A DNA stretch of 33,017 nucleotides from a virus: the IMG/VR virus record IMGVR_UViG_3300027734_000204, positions 1-33,017 of that record; one strand, 5' to 3'. A program made the position numbers and the translations under genes. Positions within the stretch are counted from its first letter, which is position 1; every line of letters begins with the position of its first letter. The notes below the pieces were generated by a model that was given only the letters and a program-made list of their open reading frames with translations, made no database searches and was not told the origin of the DNA. This document shows positions 19,943-27,414 of this stretch, one piece after another.

Positions 19943-20500
19943 ATGTTAATTGCAGGTATAGACTATTCGTTAACAAGTCCTAGCATCTGTGTTTTTAATT
20001 CGGAAGAACCGTTTTGTTTTAAACGTTGTGCATTTTATTTTCTTTCAGATGTAAAGAAAAATCAACGCCTGTTTCTTAATAATATTAAAGGAGAGGCTTT
20101 CCATGATTGGAACAGTGATTTCTCTAGATATGAAAATATTTCAGATTGGGCCATGGATTATCTTACAGGCTGTGAACAAGTAGCAATCGAAGGATACGCT
20201 TTTGGTGCTAAAGGTAAAGTATTTCATATTGCAGAAAATACTGGAGTACTTAAATATCGTTTACACCAAACAGGTATACCTGTAGAAGTAATTCCACCCA
20301 GTGCCATAAAAAAGCAAGCATCAGGAAAAGGAAACGCTAACAAAGAAGAAATGTATAAAGCGTTTGTTCGTGAAACTTTTGTGGATTTACAAAAAGCAAT
20401 TAGTCCCGGAAAAAAAGATATCGGAAATCCGGTATCTGATATTGTGGACTCATACTTTATTTGTAAAGCTCTTTACTTAAAATTAAAAGGGCTTAAATAA
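19943..20500 (+). CDS. RuvC-like Holliday junction resolvase / RNase H-fold nuclease
   Basis: A 185-residue protein with the RuvC/RNase H-fold order of acidic residues: Asp7 in AGIDYSLTSPS, Glu83 in VAIEGYAFG, and Asp166/Asp169 in VSDIVDSYF. Between them is a PPSAIKKQASGKGNANKEEM segment equivalent to the RuvC helix that contains K-x-x-x-x-G-x-G-x-A-x-K. It probably resolves branched DNA before packaging, the job done in T4 by the unrelated gp49. Expression behind a late-type promoter without SD agrees with a packaging-stage role. It is followed at once by a terminator. The fold call is firm; substrate is inferred. Confidence 0.82.
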   Translation: MLIAGIDYSLTSPSICVFNSEEPFCFKRCAFYFLSDVKKNQRLFLNNIKGEAFHDWNSDFSRYENISDWAMDYLTGCEQVAIEGYAFGAKGKVFHIAENTGVLKYRLHQTGIPVEVIPPSAIKKQASGKGNANKEEMYKAFVRETFVDLQKAISPGKKDIGNPVSDIVDSYFICKALYLKLKGLK

Positions 20501-20534
20501 AAACCTCCGATTTTTAGGTCGGAGGTTTTGTTTT
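20500..20534. terminator. Bidirectional Rho-independent terminator
   Basis: AAACCTCCGA (20501-20510) pairs with TCGGAGGTTT (20519-20528) around a TTTTTAGG loop, with T-rich tails in both directions. It separates the resolvase from the convergent minus-strand gene ending at 20550. Confidence 0.9.
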
Positions 20535-20549
20535 TATTGAATTTTTAGT

Positions 20550-20789
20550 TTATTTGTTTTTAGCCATTTCACGAACCTTGGCGTAAAATACCCTGGTTCC
20601 TTTATCTGAGCCGTATTGCTTTACCATATTGGCAAGCATTGATTTGTGAGATTTAGCAACAGCTTCTTCTTTAGCATTGAGTTGCTCAGTGATAGCCATA
20701 CCTTGTCTTTGTAGTTCAAAAGAGCGGGTAGACGGTTGTTGTTTTTGGGTTTGGCTTTGTAGCCATGCGTTCATCATTCTTCGATCCAT
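20550..20789 (-). CDS. Small unknown protein, 79 residues
   Basis: A Gln/Lys/Met-rich, probably helical protein. The segment MLANMVKQYGSDKGTRVFYAK near the C-terminus looks like a conserved phage motif in which a 'KxYGxxKGxxVFYA' helix-turn recurs, but no function is known to me. ATG 20789 follows AAGGAA (minus strand, about 20800) and its own late-promoter variant inside the end of the upstream gene. It ends at the shared terminator. Confidence 0.7.
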   Translation of the reverse strand: MDRRMMNAWLQSQTQKQQPSTRSFELQRQGMAITEQLNAKEEAVAKSHKSMLANMVKQYGSDKGTRVFYAKVREMAKNK

Positions 20790-20808
20790 GGTGGTATTCC
20801 TTTTTCTT

Positions 20809-20816
20809 TATTTATG
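20809..20816 (-). promoter_or_regulatory. T4-type late promoter variant CATAAATA
   Basis: On the minus strand CATAAATA lies 19 nt upstream of ATG 20789, with AAGGAA between. It overlaps the stop codon of the lipoprotein gene upstream. Confidence 0.5.
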
Positions 20817-21078
20817 GTTTTGGAGTATTTGACTCAGATTTCCCGCATTCTGGACACTCTTTAATGTACTTTCTCCAAGCCCATGCCATCAATAAAGCAA
20901 CGATTGGTAGATACCAGAGAATCCACCCCCAACCTGTGGAAACCTTGTCTCCATTTTGGATATCATAATCAAGTTTCTTCATGATAACATTATCTGAAGT
21001 GGTATCAGGAATAATAGATGGTGCTGTGTTGCAAGCTACCAGGAATAGAGTAGTTAGTAGTGTGGTAATAGTTTTCAT
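20812..21078 (-). CDS. Lipoprotein with C-terminal transmembrane segment (possible unimolecular spanin)
   Basis: An 88-residue protein with a lipoprotein signal (TTLFLVAC, lipidated Cys16), a short polar linker of about 33 residues, one C-terminal membrane span (about 50-68, WGWILWYLPIVALLMAWAW) and a CPECGK tail. A lipid anchor at one end and a membrane segment at the other is the layout of unimolecular spanins such as T1 gp11, which join inner and outer membranes during lysis. The linker is much shorter than in gp11 and would hardly reach across the periplasm, so the call is tentative. A strong AAGGAG precedes ATG 21078, and the gene sits 9 nt after the holin-like gene, supporting a lysis pair. 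Confidence 0.6.
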   Translation of the reverse strand: MKTITTLLTTLFLVACNTAPSIIPDTTSDNVIMKKLDYDIQNGDKVSTGWGWILWYLPIVALLMAWAWRKYIKECPECGKSESNTPKP

Positions 21079-21087
21079 GTGTACTCC

Positions 21088-21525
21088 TTAAGATTTGTTG
21101 GATGCCGCAGCAGAACCAAAGTAGAAGCCTACGATACTGAGCAGAACTTGACGACTCTCAGAGGTAAACAGGTATCCGTTTACTTCCACAAAGAACTTCT
21201 TGGTGGACTCTGGTACTAAACCAAACAGCCCTTCTGGGGTCTTGGCGTCTACTTCCACAAAGGTTGGAATTCCAAAGAAGGGAAGAACAAACGGTGCAAG
21301 AATTGAACCAAACAGTACAGACAACACGATGAGTTGTCTGACAAACTTACCTACGTCTAGTGGTACTCGTTCAGCTGCTGCCGTTTGGTTTTCGGTGGTC
21401 TGCTTGTTGGCAGCCATCATTTGCTGAAACATTTCCTTTTGGTCTTGAGCTTTTTGGGCCATGTAACGGAACAGGAACCCAGCAGCCCCGCCACCAATCA
21501 ACGATAATAATTCTGGTGCAATCAT
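21088..21525 (-). CDS. Multi-pass membrane protein, holin candidate
   Basis: 145 residues with an N-terminal amphipathic/hydrophobic segment (LLSLIGGGAAGFLFRYM), a central span (QLIVLSVLFGSILAPFVLPFF) and a C-terminal span (VLLSIVGFYFGSAAASNK). Between the first two is a charged, Gln-rich stretch, and between the last two a loop with FGLVPESTKKFF. Size and membrane layout fit a holin, and the next gene encodes a doubly anchored lipoprotein. No endolysin is visible in the window, so the lysis assignment is inference. The gene has a clear AAAGGA before ATG 21525 and belongs to the operon that starts at 22814. Confidence 0.7.
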   Translation of the reverse strand: MIAPELLSLIGGGAAGFLFRYMAQKAQDQKEMFQQMMAANKQTTENQTAAAERVPLDVGKFVRQLIVLSVLFGSILAPFVLPFFGIPTFVEVDAKTPEGLFGLVPESTKKFFVEVNGYLFTSESRQVLLSIVGFYFGSAAASNKS

Positions 21526-21537
21526 AACAATCCTTTC

Positions 21538-21906
21538 TCAATAACTGTTATCTTTATCCTTAAAGTATGTATTAGGCTTCTTACGCTTAAATATAGAGTT
21601 TCTCGATGTGTGGCGTTTTTGGACTTCCACTGGAATAGCCAAATCTTCTGGTTTTAAACCAGCAATACCACCTCCTGCTTCAGAATTGGCTATAGGAGCT
21701 ACTGCTCCACCTTCTTGCTCCAACAGTCTACAAGCCACCATTTCTCGAATTGCAGAATCTATAAACATCTGTTTGCTGCCACCTAAAAGTTCACACTCTT
21801 CGGCAAACTGATTTAAAGTTGCAATCACATCATCAGTTTCTATTGCTTCATTTATAAATTCACATAAAGTAAATGTAGTAATAATTTTGGTTAAATCTGG
21901 TTTCAT
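21538..21906 (-). CDS. Unknown 122-residue late protein
   Basis: The N-terminal two thirds (LTKIITTFTLCEFINEAIET, later MFIDSAIREMVACRLLEQEG) look alpha-helical. The C-terminal 40 residues are basic and disordered-looking (RHTSRNSIFKRKKP). The start overlaps the stop of the upstream gene (ATGA), so translation is coupled. I do not recognise a family. The gene lies mid-operon between conserved phage genes and the holin candidate. Confidence 0.7.
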   Translation of the reverse strand: MKPDLTKIITTFTLCEFINEAIETDDVIATLNQFAEECELLGGSKQMFIDSAIREMVACRLLEQEGGAVAPIANSEAGGGIAGLKPEDLAIPVEVQKRHTSRNSIFKRKKPNTYFKDKDNSY

Positions 21907-22283
21907 GTTATTTCTTTTAACGCATTCATTATTCTGTGATCAACCGGAATTGCATCAATTTTATTTTCTGGAATTCTTTTTGGAAGAATCTGTAAAAAAT
22001 GTAAAAATGTTTTTAAATATGAATGATACTTTGGTTCTATTTTGAAGAAAAGAATTCTAGCACACCCTTCCACACCAAACACATTATTTAAAATCATTAT
22101 ATGGTTTAGTAACAATCTTTCTTTCAAAATTTTTTTAGTTTCATACTTATTAAAGAGCCTTTTAATGTATTTAATTCTATTAAGGTCTTCATAGAATTCG
22201 TTCATACCCTTACAGCTCGGGTTGTCATACACTTTAATTGCATATAAAAGAAAATTGTCTTCACTCAAAGGCTCATATAACAT
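21903..22283 (-). CDS. Conserved-looking small helical phage protein of unknown function
   Basis: 126 residues, with a strongly patterned sequence: DNFLLYAIKVYDNPSCKGMN, EFYEDLNRIKYIKRLFNKYE, LKERLLLNHIMILNNVFG and ILFFKIEPKYHSYLKTFLHF. The amphipathic helices and many aromatic residues suggest a compact all-alpha protein. The pattern resembles proteins I associate with T4-like phage structural clusters, but I cannot give a function. It begins 3 nt after the stop of the 22814 gene and overlaps the next gene by ATGA. Confidence 0.75.
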   Translation of the reverse strand: MLYEPLSEDNFLLYAIKVYDNPSCKGMNEFYEDLNRIKYIKRLFNKYETKKILKERLLLNHIMILNNVFGVEGCARILFFKIEPKYHSYLKTFLHFLQILPKRIPENKIDAIPVDHRIMNALKEIT

Positions 22284-22286
22284 TTT

Positions 22287-22814
22287 TTACTCTGTTTCGT
22301 TTGACTGATCCATATCTCCTTGATCTGATTTATTGGAAGAACGAACAATTTTAATATCCATTTTGTATAAACCAGACTCAGCTTCACTAATCATAACAGC
22401 TAAACTTAAGTGATCACCACCCAGAATATCTTCAATACCGTCAGTGGTTTCAAATTCATTGTGTGGAGTAGTTAAATTCTTACCAAAAGTACCACCGTAT
22501 CGTGTTACCTTAAAATTCATTGGTTGACCAATAGCAAGATCAGTCTTCTTGTTGAAGTCAAAATCTAGACCTGCTAGATTTAGTTTTACACGCATTAGTG
22601 ATAATGCAGCACGTGGTTCTAAGTATTCACGACCAGTGAATGCTTGGATGAACGCTCTTAGTCTTTGAAGTTGTTCGTTGTGTTCGATGCGATGAACACC
22701 GAAATCGCTGAATGCGCTTCGAGTTGAATTTTGAGTAGGGAAGCCACCTAAAGCTCCACCGTCCATATAAGCGTCTTCAGTTAATTGTTGTTTTAGTTGT
22801 TTAAATTTTTTCAT
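22287..22814 (-). CDS. Unknown late protein, first gene of its operon
   Basis: 175 residues. A conserved-looking N-terminal part (MKKFKQLKQQLTEDAYMDGG, then FGVHRIEHNEQLQRLRAFIQ and FTGREYLEPRAALSLMRVKL) is followed by beta-rich sequence (MNFKVTRYGGTFG, HLSLAVMISEAESGLYKMDI). No enzyme motif is visible. ATG 22814 follows GGAG and a GATAAATA late-promoter variant. Its place at the head of a late operon suggests a virion or assembly function, which is inference. Confidence 0.72.
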   Translation of the reverse strand: MKKFKQLKQQLTEDAYMDGGALGGFPTQNSTRSAFSDFGVHRIEHNEQLQRLRAFIQAFTGREYLEPRAALSLMRVKLNLAGLDFDFNKKTDLAIGQPMNFKVTRYGGTFGKNLTTPHNEFETTDGIEDILGGDHLSLAVMISEAESGLYKMDIKIVRSSNKSDQGDMDQSNETE

Positions 22815-22828
22815 TTAAGTCTCCGTAT

Positions 22829-22836
22829 TATTTATC
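22829..22836 (-). promoter_or_regulatory. T4-type late promoter variant GATAAATA
   Basis: On the minus strand GATAAATA lies 14 nt before ATG 22814, with ATACGGAGACTTAA between, so the GGAG falls at the predicted transcript start. It sits exactly in the 26-nt space between two minus-strand operons. Confidence 0.5.
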
Positions 22837-22840
22837 TGTT

Positions 22841-24013
22841 TTATTTCTCTGATTTTTTGGTCTTCTTGCCCTTTTTCATTAACTCAATATAGGTTGCTAA
22901 ACGATAACTGGCTTCTTCTGGGGTGTCATCTCTTATTTTATTGCCATTTTTATCTTTAGGACCAGTTACCACTTTGGCTTTACCTTTTACTTTTTCTCGA
23001 ATATCGTCACGACTTTTTGCTCTTGGGTTGCTTGCTTGAGGAGTAAGTTTACCTTTATTGTCTTTATTTACAATATCTTCTGAAATTTGGTTAAAGAAAC
23101 GATCTTTTAGTCGTTCTTGAAGAATTAAATTTGTGCTCTTTTGTGCTTTATTAGTAAACTCTGCTTTCAAATTAATATCTTCTTTCACAGTACGCCAAGA
23201 ACCACCCTTTTTCTTGTAACACTTTGATGCCCACGCGTTTGCGTATGCGCTTGGATACACATCAAATTTATTTTTTGCTTGACTCTTACAAGCTGACCAC
23301 TTTTCTGGATCGTTTGGTTTATTCTTTTCCAGAATAACAACTCGGGTATCTTCACACACAACCTTGGTTACTTCTGCTGGATCAATCATTTTACTCATTT
23401 CGCCGTCTTCAAATAATGCAAAATTATTCTTAAAAATACCAAGAACACCGTAATGATTTCCATTATTAGTTTCTACCAAAGTCTTTTTGCCACGAAATGG
23501 CGCAAGATCCAATTCAGTAAAATCCATACATTCTTTTATTACTGAAGTATTGGAAACATCTTTTTTCCATATTTTAAAATTAGCTTGTTCTTTTAAAAGT
23601 TTTTTGCTAATCTTTTGTTTAATTTTATCCATCAAACTGGATTTTTTATCGTGTTCACATCCGCACTCTTCGTTATAATTTTTCATAGACTCATTTACCT
23701 TTTTGTTTGCTGCACCAGTTTCAACAAATATTGGTTTTTTTCCTTTAGAACCAGTTCCCTTTTTGCCTCTGCCAGCATCGCTTTGTGCTTCTCGTTTTCT
23801 TTTCACAAAACTACCAATTCCGTCTTTACCTAACTTTTTGGCCTTTTGCTTTGAAAGACAAGCAGAATAAGATTCACCTTCTTTGGCATCACCACATTTG
23901 CCTACACGCTTTCCAGCAGTATTGTATCTATCCCAACCAGGTTCTTTGGTTGCAGACTGTTTATGGAACCATTTTCCCAATCCAGAATCTTTATATACCT
24001 CGTTTAGTTTCAT
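22841..24013 (-). CDS. Lys/Cys-rich unknown protein with DUF5872-like modules
   Basis: 390 residues, very basic. Residues about 10-95 (GLGKWFHKQSATKEPGWDRY, VGKCGDAKEGESYSACLSKQ, then RGKKGTGSKGKKPIF) form one Cys/Lys module. Residues about 230-275 (WSACKSQAKNKFDVYPSAYA, WASKCYKKKGGSW) form a second that resembles the DUF5872 family of phage proteins. Between them is a beta-rich stretch (GVLGIFKNNFALFEDGEM). The charge suggests nucleic-acid binding and the paired Cys a metal site, but neither is proven. The start overlaps the upstream GAF-like gene by ATGA, so it is the third gene of the 27024 operon. Confidence 0.72.
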   Translation of the reverse strand: MKLNEVYKDSGLGKWFHKQSATKEPGWDRYNTAGKRVGKCGDAKEGESYSACLSKQKAKKLGKDGIGSFVKRKREAQSDAGRGKKGTGSKGKKPIFVETGAANKKVNESMKNYNEECGCEHDKKSSLMDKIKQKISKKLLKEQANFKIWKKDVSNTSVIKECMDFTELDLAPFRGKKTLVETNNGNHYGVLGIFKNNFALFEDGEMSKMIDPAEVTKVVCEDTRVVILEKNKPNDPEKWSACKSQAKNKFDVYPSAYANAWASKCYKKKGGSWRTVKEDINLKAEFTNKAQKSTNLILQERLKDRFFNQISEDIVNKDNKGKLTPQASNPRAKSRDDIREKVKGKAKVVTGPKDKNGNKIRDDTPEEASYRLATYIELMKKGKKTKKSEK

Positions 24014-24642
24014 CGCTTTTGTTGACCTAGTTGAGCTGTAATTTGATTGCGAATCTTAGTTAATTCGTTCGTGCTAAACGTTTCATCAATTCTTTCTGCT
24101 TTCAAACTACTGCACCATTGAACCATGATGAAACCGGTTGTTTGGTTTTGAATCTTGATGGGTAGTACACTGAAAGCTTCCACACTACGAGACTCTAAGT
24201 ACTGTTTTAGATAAGAGTTTTTAAGGTCTACAGTATAATGAATTTTTGGACTGTCTTCTAATACCAGATGTAACAGGGGAATAAACATGGAACAAAGAAC
24301 ACCTTTAATTCTGTTAGCATCCGATTCAATTCCTTTTTCTAAAGACTCATGAGTGAGACTAAACTTTCTCATGGATACGCCATCCATAAAATACTCGCCA
24401 TTATGAAATTGGATTACTTGTGCTCTGGCTGCATCAGTTAATACTCGGAGTTCTGTTAGAACTTCATGAATTTCACCGTGCACAGTGATAAAGTTGTCAT
24501 TCTTTTTTCGTTGTTCTTTGTGATATTTAACCCATGCTTTGCAAGCACCAAGCACAGTTGCACACGCTACCGCAACATATACCGAATAGGTTTCAAATAT
24601 TTTAACAAAGTCTTCAGAAAAGCTAAAATGACCGTCAATCAT
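24010..24642 (-). CDS. Membrane-anchored GAF-like domain protein
   Basis: 210 residues. One membrane span near the N-terminus (about 19-37, TYSVYVAVACATVLGACKAW) is followed by a basic linker, a short helix and a sensor-like domain: RAQVIQFHNGEYFMDGVSMR, KFSLTHESLEKGIES, and a late strand TGFIMVQWCSS. The 'QFHNG..f..G...~.~S.t.E' pattern matches GAF-related domains seen in some phage genomes. The ligand is unknown. AAAGG precedes ATG 24642, 9 nt after the large HNH-containing gene. A role in sensing or in docking to the inner membrane is speculation. Confidence 0.65.
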   Translation of the reverse strand: MIDGHFSFSEDFVKIFETYSVYVAVACATVLGACKAWVKYHKEQRKKNDNFITVHGEIHEVLTELRVLTDAARAQVIQFHNGEYFMDGVSMRKFSLTHESLEKGIESDANRIKGVLCSMFIPLLHLVLEDSPKIHYTVDLKNSYLKQYLESRSVEAFSVLPIKIQNQTTGFIMVQWCSSLKAERIDETFSTNELTKIRNQITAQLGQQKR

Positions 24643-24651
24643 TGAACACCT

Positions 24652-27024
24652 TTACTTCTTTTTAAATTTAAGTTTTTTGTCTAAACGACTTTCGAGATAG
24701 GGAATACTTTTTATGCCAACAAATGGATCATTAGAACCAGGAGTGTCTTGAAGAAGTTTATTTACTACTTCAGGAGTGCCTTCAAATCCTGCACCATGAT
24801 CTTCATTCATGCTGCGATTTTTTGATTTAGATATTACTTTTAAATTGTCAACACTATTATTTTGAGGGTTGCCATCTTTATGATGAGTATCATTACCATC
24901 GCCTTTACGAATTTTACCCTTTTTTTTCATTATTCTGTTGGCAAGAACTCGTTTGCTACGATTTTTTCTTTGTTCTGGTTTTGCGTGGTAATTGTCGTAT
25001 TCTTTGCGGTAATTTCTTTTTTCATCTAAAGAAGAAAACTGCTCCATGATAATTAAAGCGTCTAGCAGATCAATTTGACCTGCCTTGATGTTCTCCACCA
25101 AACAGTCATTGATTGAAAGGTATTCTTCTAGTAAAGCGTCTGCTCCCTTTTCTATTACATTTTGTGAATCGCCGTCTGGATTAAAGTTTACGTGTACTGG
25201 AATTTGAACTTCGTCTTCCGAACTGGTACCTGGATTGAACACCACGGTATTGCTTACATCAGTATCGCCCGCATAGAATTCTGAATAAACTATTGGAGTT
25301 CTGAAAGTTGCATCAGTTAATTGTAATTCAAATAATTGAAGGAATGCCAGAGGATTTGATAACTGATCTTTAACCTTCTCGATTTGCATTACTGCGCCAA
25401 TATTACTCTCGGTTAAAGTCTCTGTGGTTTGTTGGAAGATGGATTGTAAGAATCCTTGGCTAGAATTTGGTGTTTGAACAAATTTTAAACTTATATCAGT
25501 ATCTTTAGACTTTGCCAGAGTGGTTGCAAAATCTGCAGTCAACGGAATTGCTTTAGCGTCAGTTCCGTCTTTCTTGGCAGTAAACATCATTTGAGCAGAA
25601 CCACGCTTGCCATCAAACTTATTGTTTCCTGTTAATGCTTCTAATATGAAAGCAGTCTTGATCTCTATACTTTGATTTATATAAGTTTCAATAAGATCAG
25701 ACGCTTTACTTATTATTGTTTTTTGTGAGTTTATGATTTGATCGCGTTTTGCTTTCTCTTTGCCTAAAGAAATTAGCACATCATTTATGCCTTGTACTGG
25801 TGTTGGAACTGAACGAGAAGAAAATCCTTTACGTAAATCTTCTACAAAGTCTTTCACAAACACATCAAAAGTTCCAACAATTTGTTCTGGTTGCAGACTG
25901 TTTAGTATGGAAGTAAACACTAAACCGGCTTCGCCTTTATTTGTTGGTCTTAACTGTTCACCAATCTTTACAGAAATACCAACCTCTTGTCCGTTTCCTT
26001 TACCAATCACTGTGGCGTTAGGAGCAGCTTCTTTCATGCCTGCTTGAGACCAAGCTTTAGAAGTCTTGACAACCGGATCTAATTTTTCAAACTTCATTGA
26101 GGCAGCAGCAGGAAATGCAGCAAAGAGTTCTTTGGTAAATCTTTGCATGGCATCACCTAATGTTCTGCTGGTGGTTATAAGTTCTTCATACTCTTTAGAC
26201 GGCTTCTTGCCAGATAAAGAATTTAAAGCATCAGGAGTTGTTGCGATTAATTGATTAGTATTGTGATCCCAATCAGGATATGTGGAGTCTGGATCTGTTA
26301 TTTCTTTTCCGTCTTTTGGAGCTCTTAACTCTGGTGGTTCTGGTTGTTGTTCTTCCGCTTTGCCTTTAGCTCCACCGGTTTTCTTTTCTTCTTTTTCTTT
26401 TTCTACTCTACCACCTAAAAGTTTGATGGAAGTTTTTGTGTTCATAAAGTTGTCTAAACGAGAATAGTAATTCAAGTCTCGCTTAGTCACATTACCTTTA
26501 TCAATCTTCTTTGCTTTACCTTTTAGTATGGTGTGTGTTTGAGGATTATAATCACTCTTTGTGATAATTTCAATTTTATTTAATTTATTGTTCTTAACAA
26601 TAATGATATTGGCAAGACCGGTTTGTTTTTCTTCGCGGCGATCTTCTCGTTTGCGATCACGTTCACGATCAGCAGGGTCTACCTCTGGGCGCATTCTTTT
26701 CTTTTCTGCTTTTAGTGGAGTCTTTTTTGATTCTGCTTCAAAAAGTAGTGACGTTAAAAATTTGTCACTCAACTCTTTAATCTTTTTACTAAAAACAGAT
26801 TCTCTCATTTGTATTCCTTTAGCCTTTGCTTGATATAAATCTCTGGCAAGTTCTGATTTCAAGCGTCCTTTACGGATTGCTGTCTCTCGATCAAAATTAG
26901 CCATTTTCTTTCGATTTTCAAATTTTTGTTTTTGATATGGAATATTCATCTCCCATAAAATGGAAGACTCGGCTAAAAAGTCAGCATAATTAGATTCATT
27001 AAACCAGTTTGGTTGATTAGACAT
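24652..27024 (-). CDS. Large late protein with C-terminal HNH-type motif
   Basis: 790 residues. The N-terminal third is charged and probably helical (AIRKGRLKSELARDLYQAKA, ADRERDRKREDRREEKQTG). The middle (about 270-640) is a globular alpha/beta region with no motif I recognise. The C-terminus carries an HNH/NUMOD4-type signature: basic helix RSKRVLANRIMKKKGKIRKG, then HHKDGNPQNNSVDNL at about 714-728 and ISKSKNRS. T4-like marine phages often carry such a module at the end of large, probably virion, proteins; whether it cuts DNA is unknown. Expression follows a CATAAATA late motif 11 nt before ATG 27024 with no SD. It heads a three-gene operon. Confidence 0.8.
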   Translation of the reverse strand: MSNQPNWFNESNYADFLAESSILWEMNIPYQKQKFENRKKMANFDRETAIRKGRLKSELARDLYQAKAKGIQMRESVFSKKIKELSDKFLTSLLFEAESKKTPLKAEKKRMRPEVDPADRERDRKREDRREEKQTGLANIIIVKNNKLNKIEIITKSDYNPQTHTILKGKAKKIDKGNVTKRDLNYYSRLDNFMNTKTSIKLLGGRVEKEKEEKKTGGAKGKAEEQQPEPPELRAPKDGKEITDPDSTYPDWDHNTNQLIATTPDALNSLSGKKPSKEYEELITTSRTLGDAMQRFTKELFAAFPAAASMKFEKLDPVVKTSKAWSQAGMKEAAPNATVIGKGNGQEVGISVKIGEQLRPTNKGEAGLVFTSILNSLQPEQIVGTFDVFVKDFVEDLRKGFSSRSVPTPVQGINDVLISLGKEKAKRDQIINSQKTIISKASDLIETYINQSIEIKTAFILEALTGNNKFDGKRGSAQMMFTAKKDGTDAKAIPLTADFATTLAKSKDTDISLKFVQTPNSSQGFLQSIFQQTTETLTESNIGAVMQIEKVKDQLSNPLAFLQLFELQLTDATFRTPIVYSEFYAGDTDVSNTVVFNPGTSSEDEVQIPVHVNFNPDGDSQNVIEKGADALLEEYLSINDCLVENIKAGQIDLLDALIIMEQFSSLDEKRNYRKEYDNYHAKPEQRKNRSKRVLANRIMKKKGKIRKGDGNDTHHKDGNPQNNSVDNLKVISKSKNRSMNEDHGAGFEGTPEVVNKLLQDTPGSNDPFVGIKSIPYLESRLDKKLKFKKK

Positions 27025-27035
27025 AGGCGTACTTT

Positions 27036-27043
27036 TATTTATG
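27036..27043 (-). promoter_or_regulatory. T4-type late promoter variant CATAAATA
   Basis: Minus-strand CATAAATA, 11 nt before ATG 27024. The sequence between (AAAGTACGCCT) has no Shine-Dalgarno, so the predicted leader is about 6 nt. Confidence 0.5.
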
Positions 27044-27048
27044 GATTT

Positions 27049-27414
27049 TTACGCTTTGTCTTCCGGCTGGATGCGTTCCACGGTAAATCCTTTAAAACTT
27101 TTCCGTTTACCGCTTATCACATCATACATGGCAGAATCATTGATTTTTCGTTCTTTACAAAAACCGGTAAAATTATCGGTAATGTACTTGATTCCTTCTT
27201 TATCTGTAAAAATGTAGATGGTGCGTTTCTTTTTGGTGTGTGTAAATTCCAATTTCTTGTGTGTTCCACCTTTCCACACCCATCCTTGTGGTGTTTGGGT
27301 AAATTCACCACCATATTTTTCAATAAATTTGGCTCGGTTCATTGCTCCGCGAGAATTACCGTTAAAAAATGCCCATTCTCTAGTATTACGCTTGTTCACA
27401 TTGTTTAGGTTCAT
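27049..27414 (-). CDS. NUMOD-like DNA-binding protein
   Basis: 121 residues. The C-terminal half (YITDNFTGFCKERKINDSAM, then YDVISGKRKSFKGFTVERI) has the pattern of the NUMOD/IENR1 modules that give sequence-specific DNA binding in homing endonucleases. The N-terminal half (GNSRGAMNRAKFIEKYGGEF) could be another helical DNA-binding unit. No nuclease active site is visible, so a regulator or a remnant of a homing endonuclease are both possible. The start (SD GGAGAG) lies inside the end of the PD-(D/E)XK nuclease gene, a 29-nt overlap, so the two are co-translated. Confidence 0.65.
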   Translation of the reverse strand: MNLNNVNKRNTREWAFFNGNSRGAMNRAKFIEKYGGEFTQTPQGWVWKGGTHKKLEFTHTKKKRTIYIFTDKEGIKYITDNFTGFCKERKINDSAMYDVISGKRKSFKGFTVERIQPEDKA

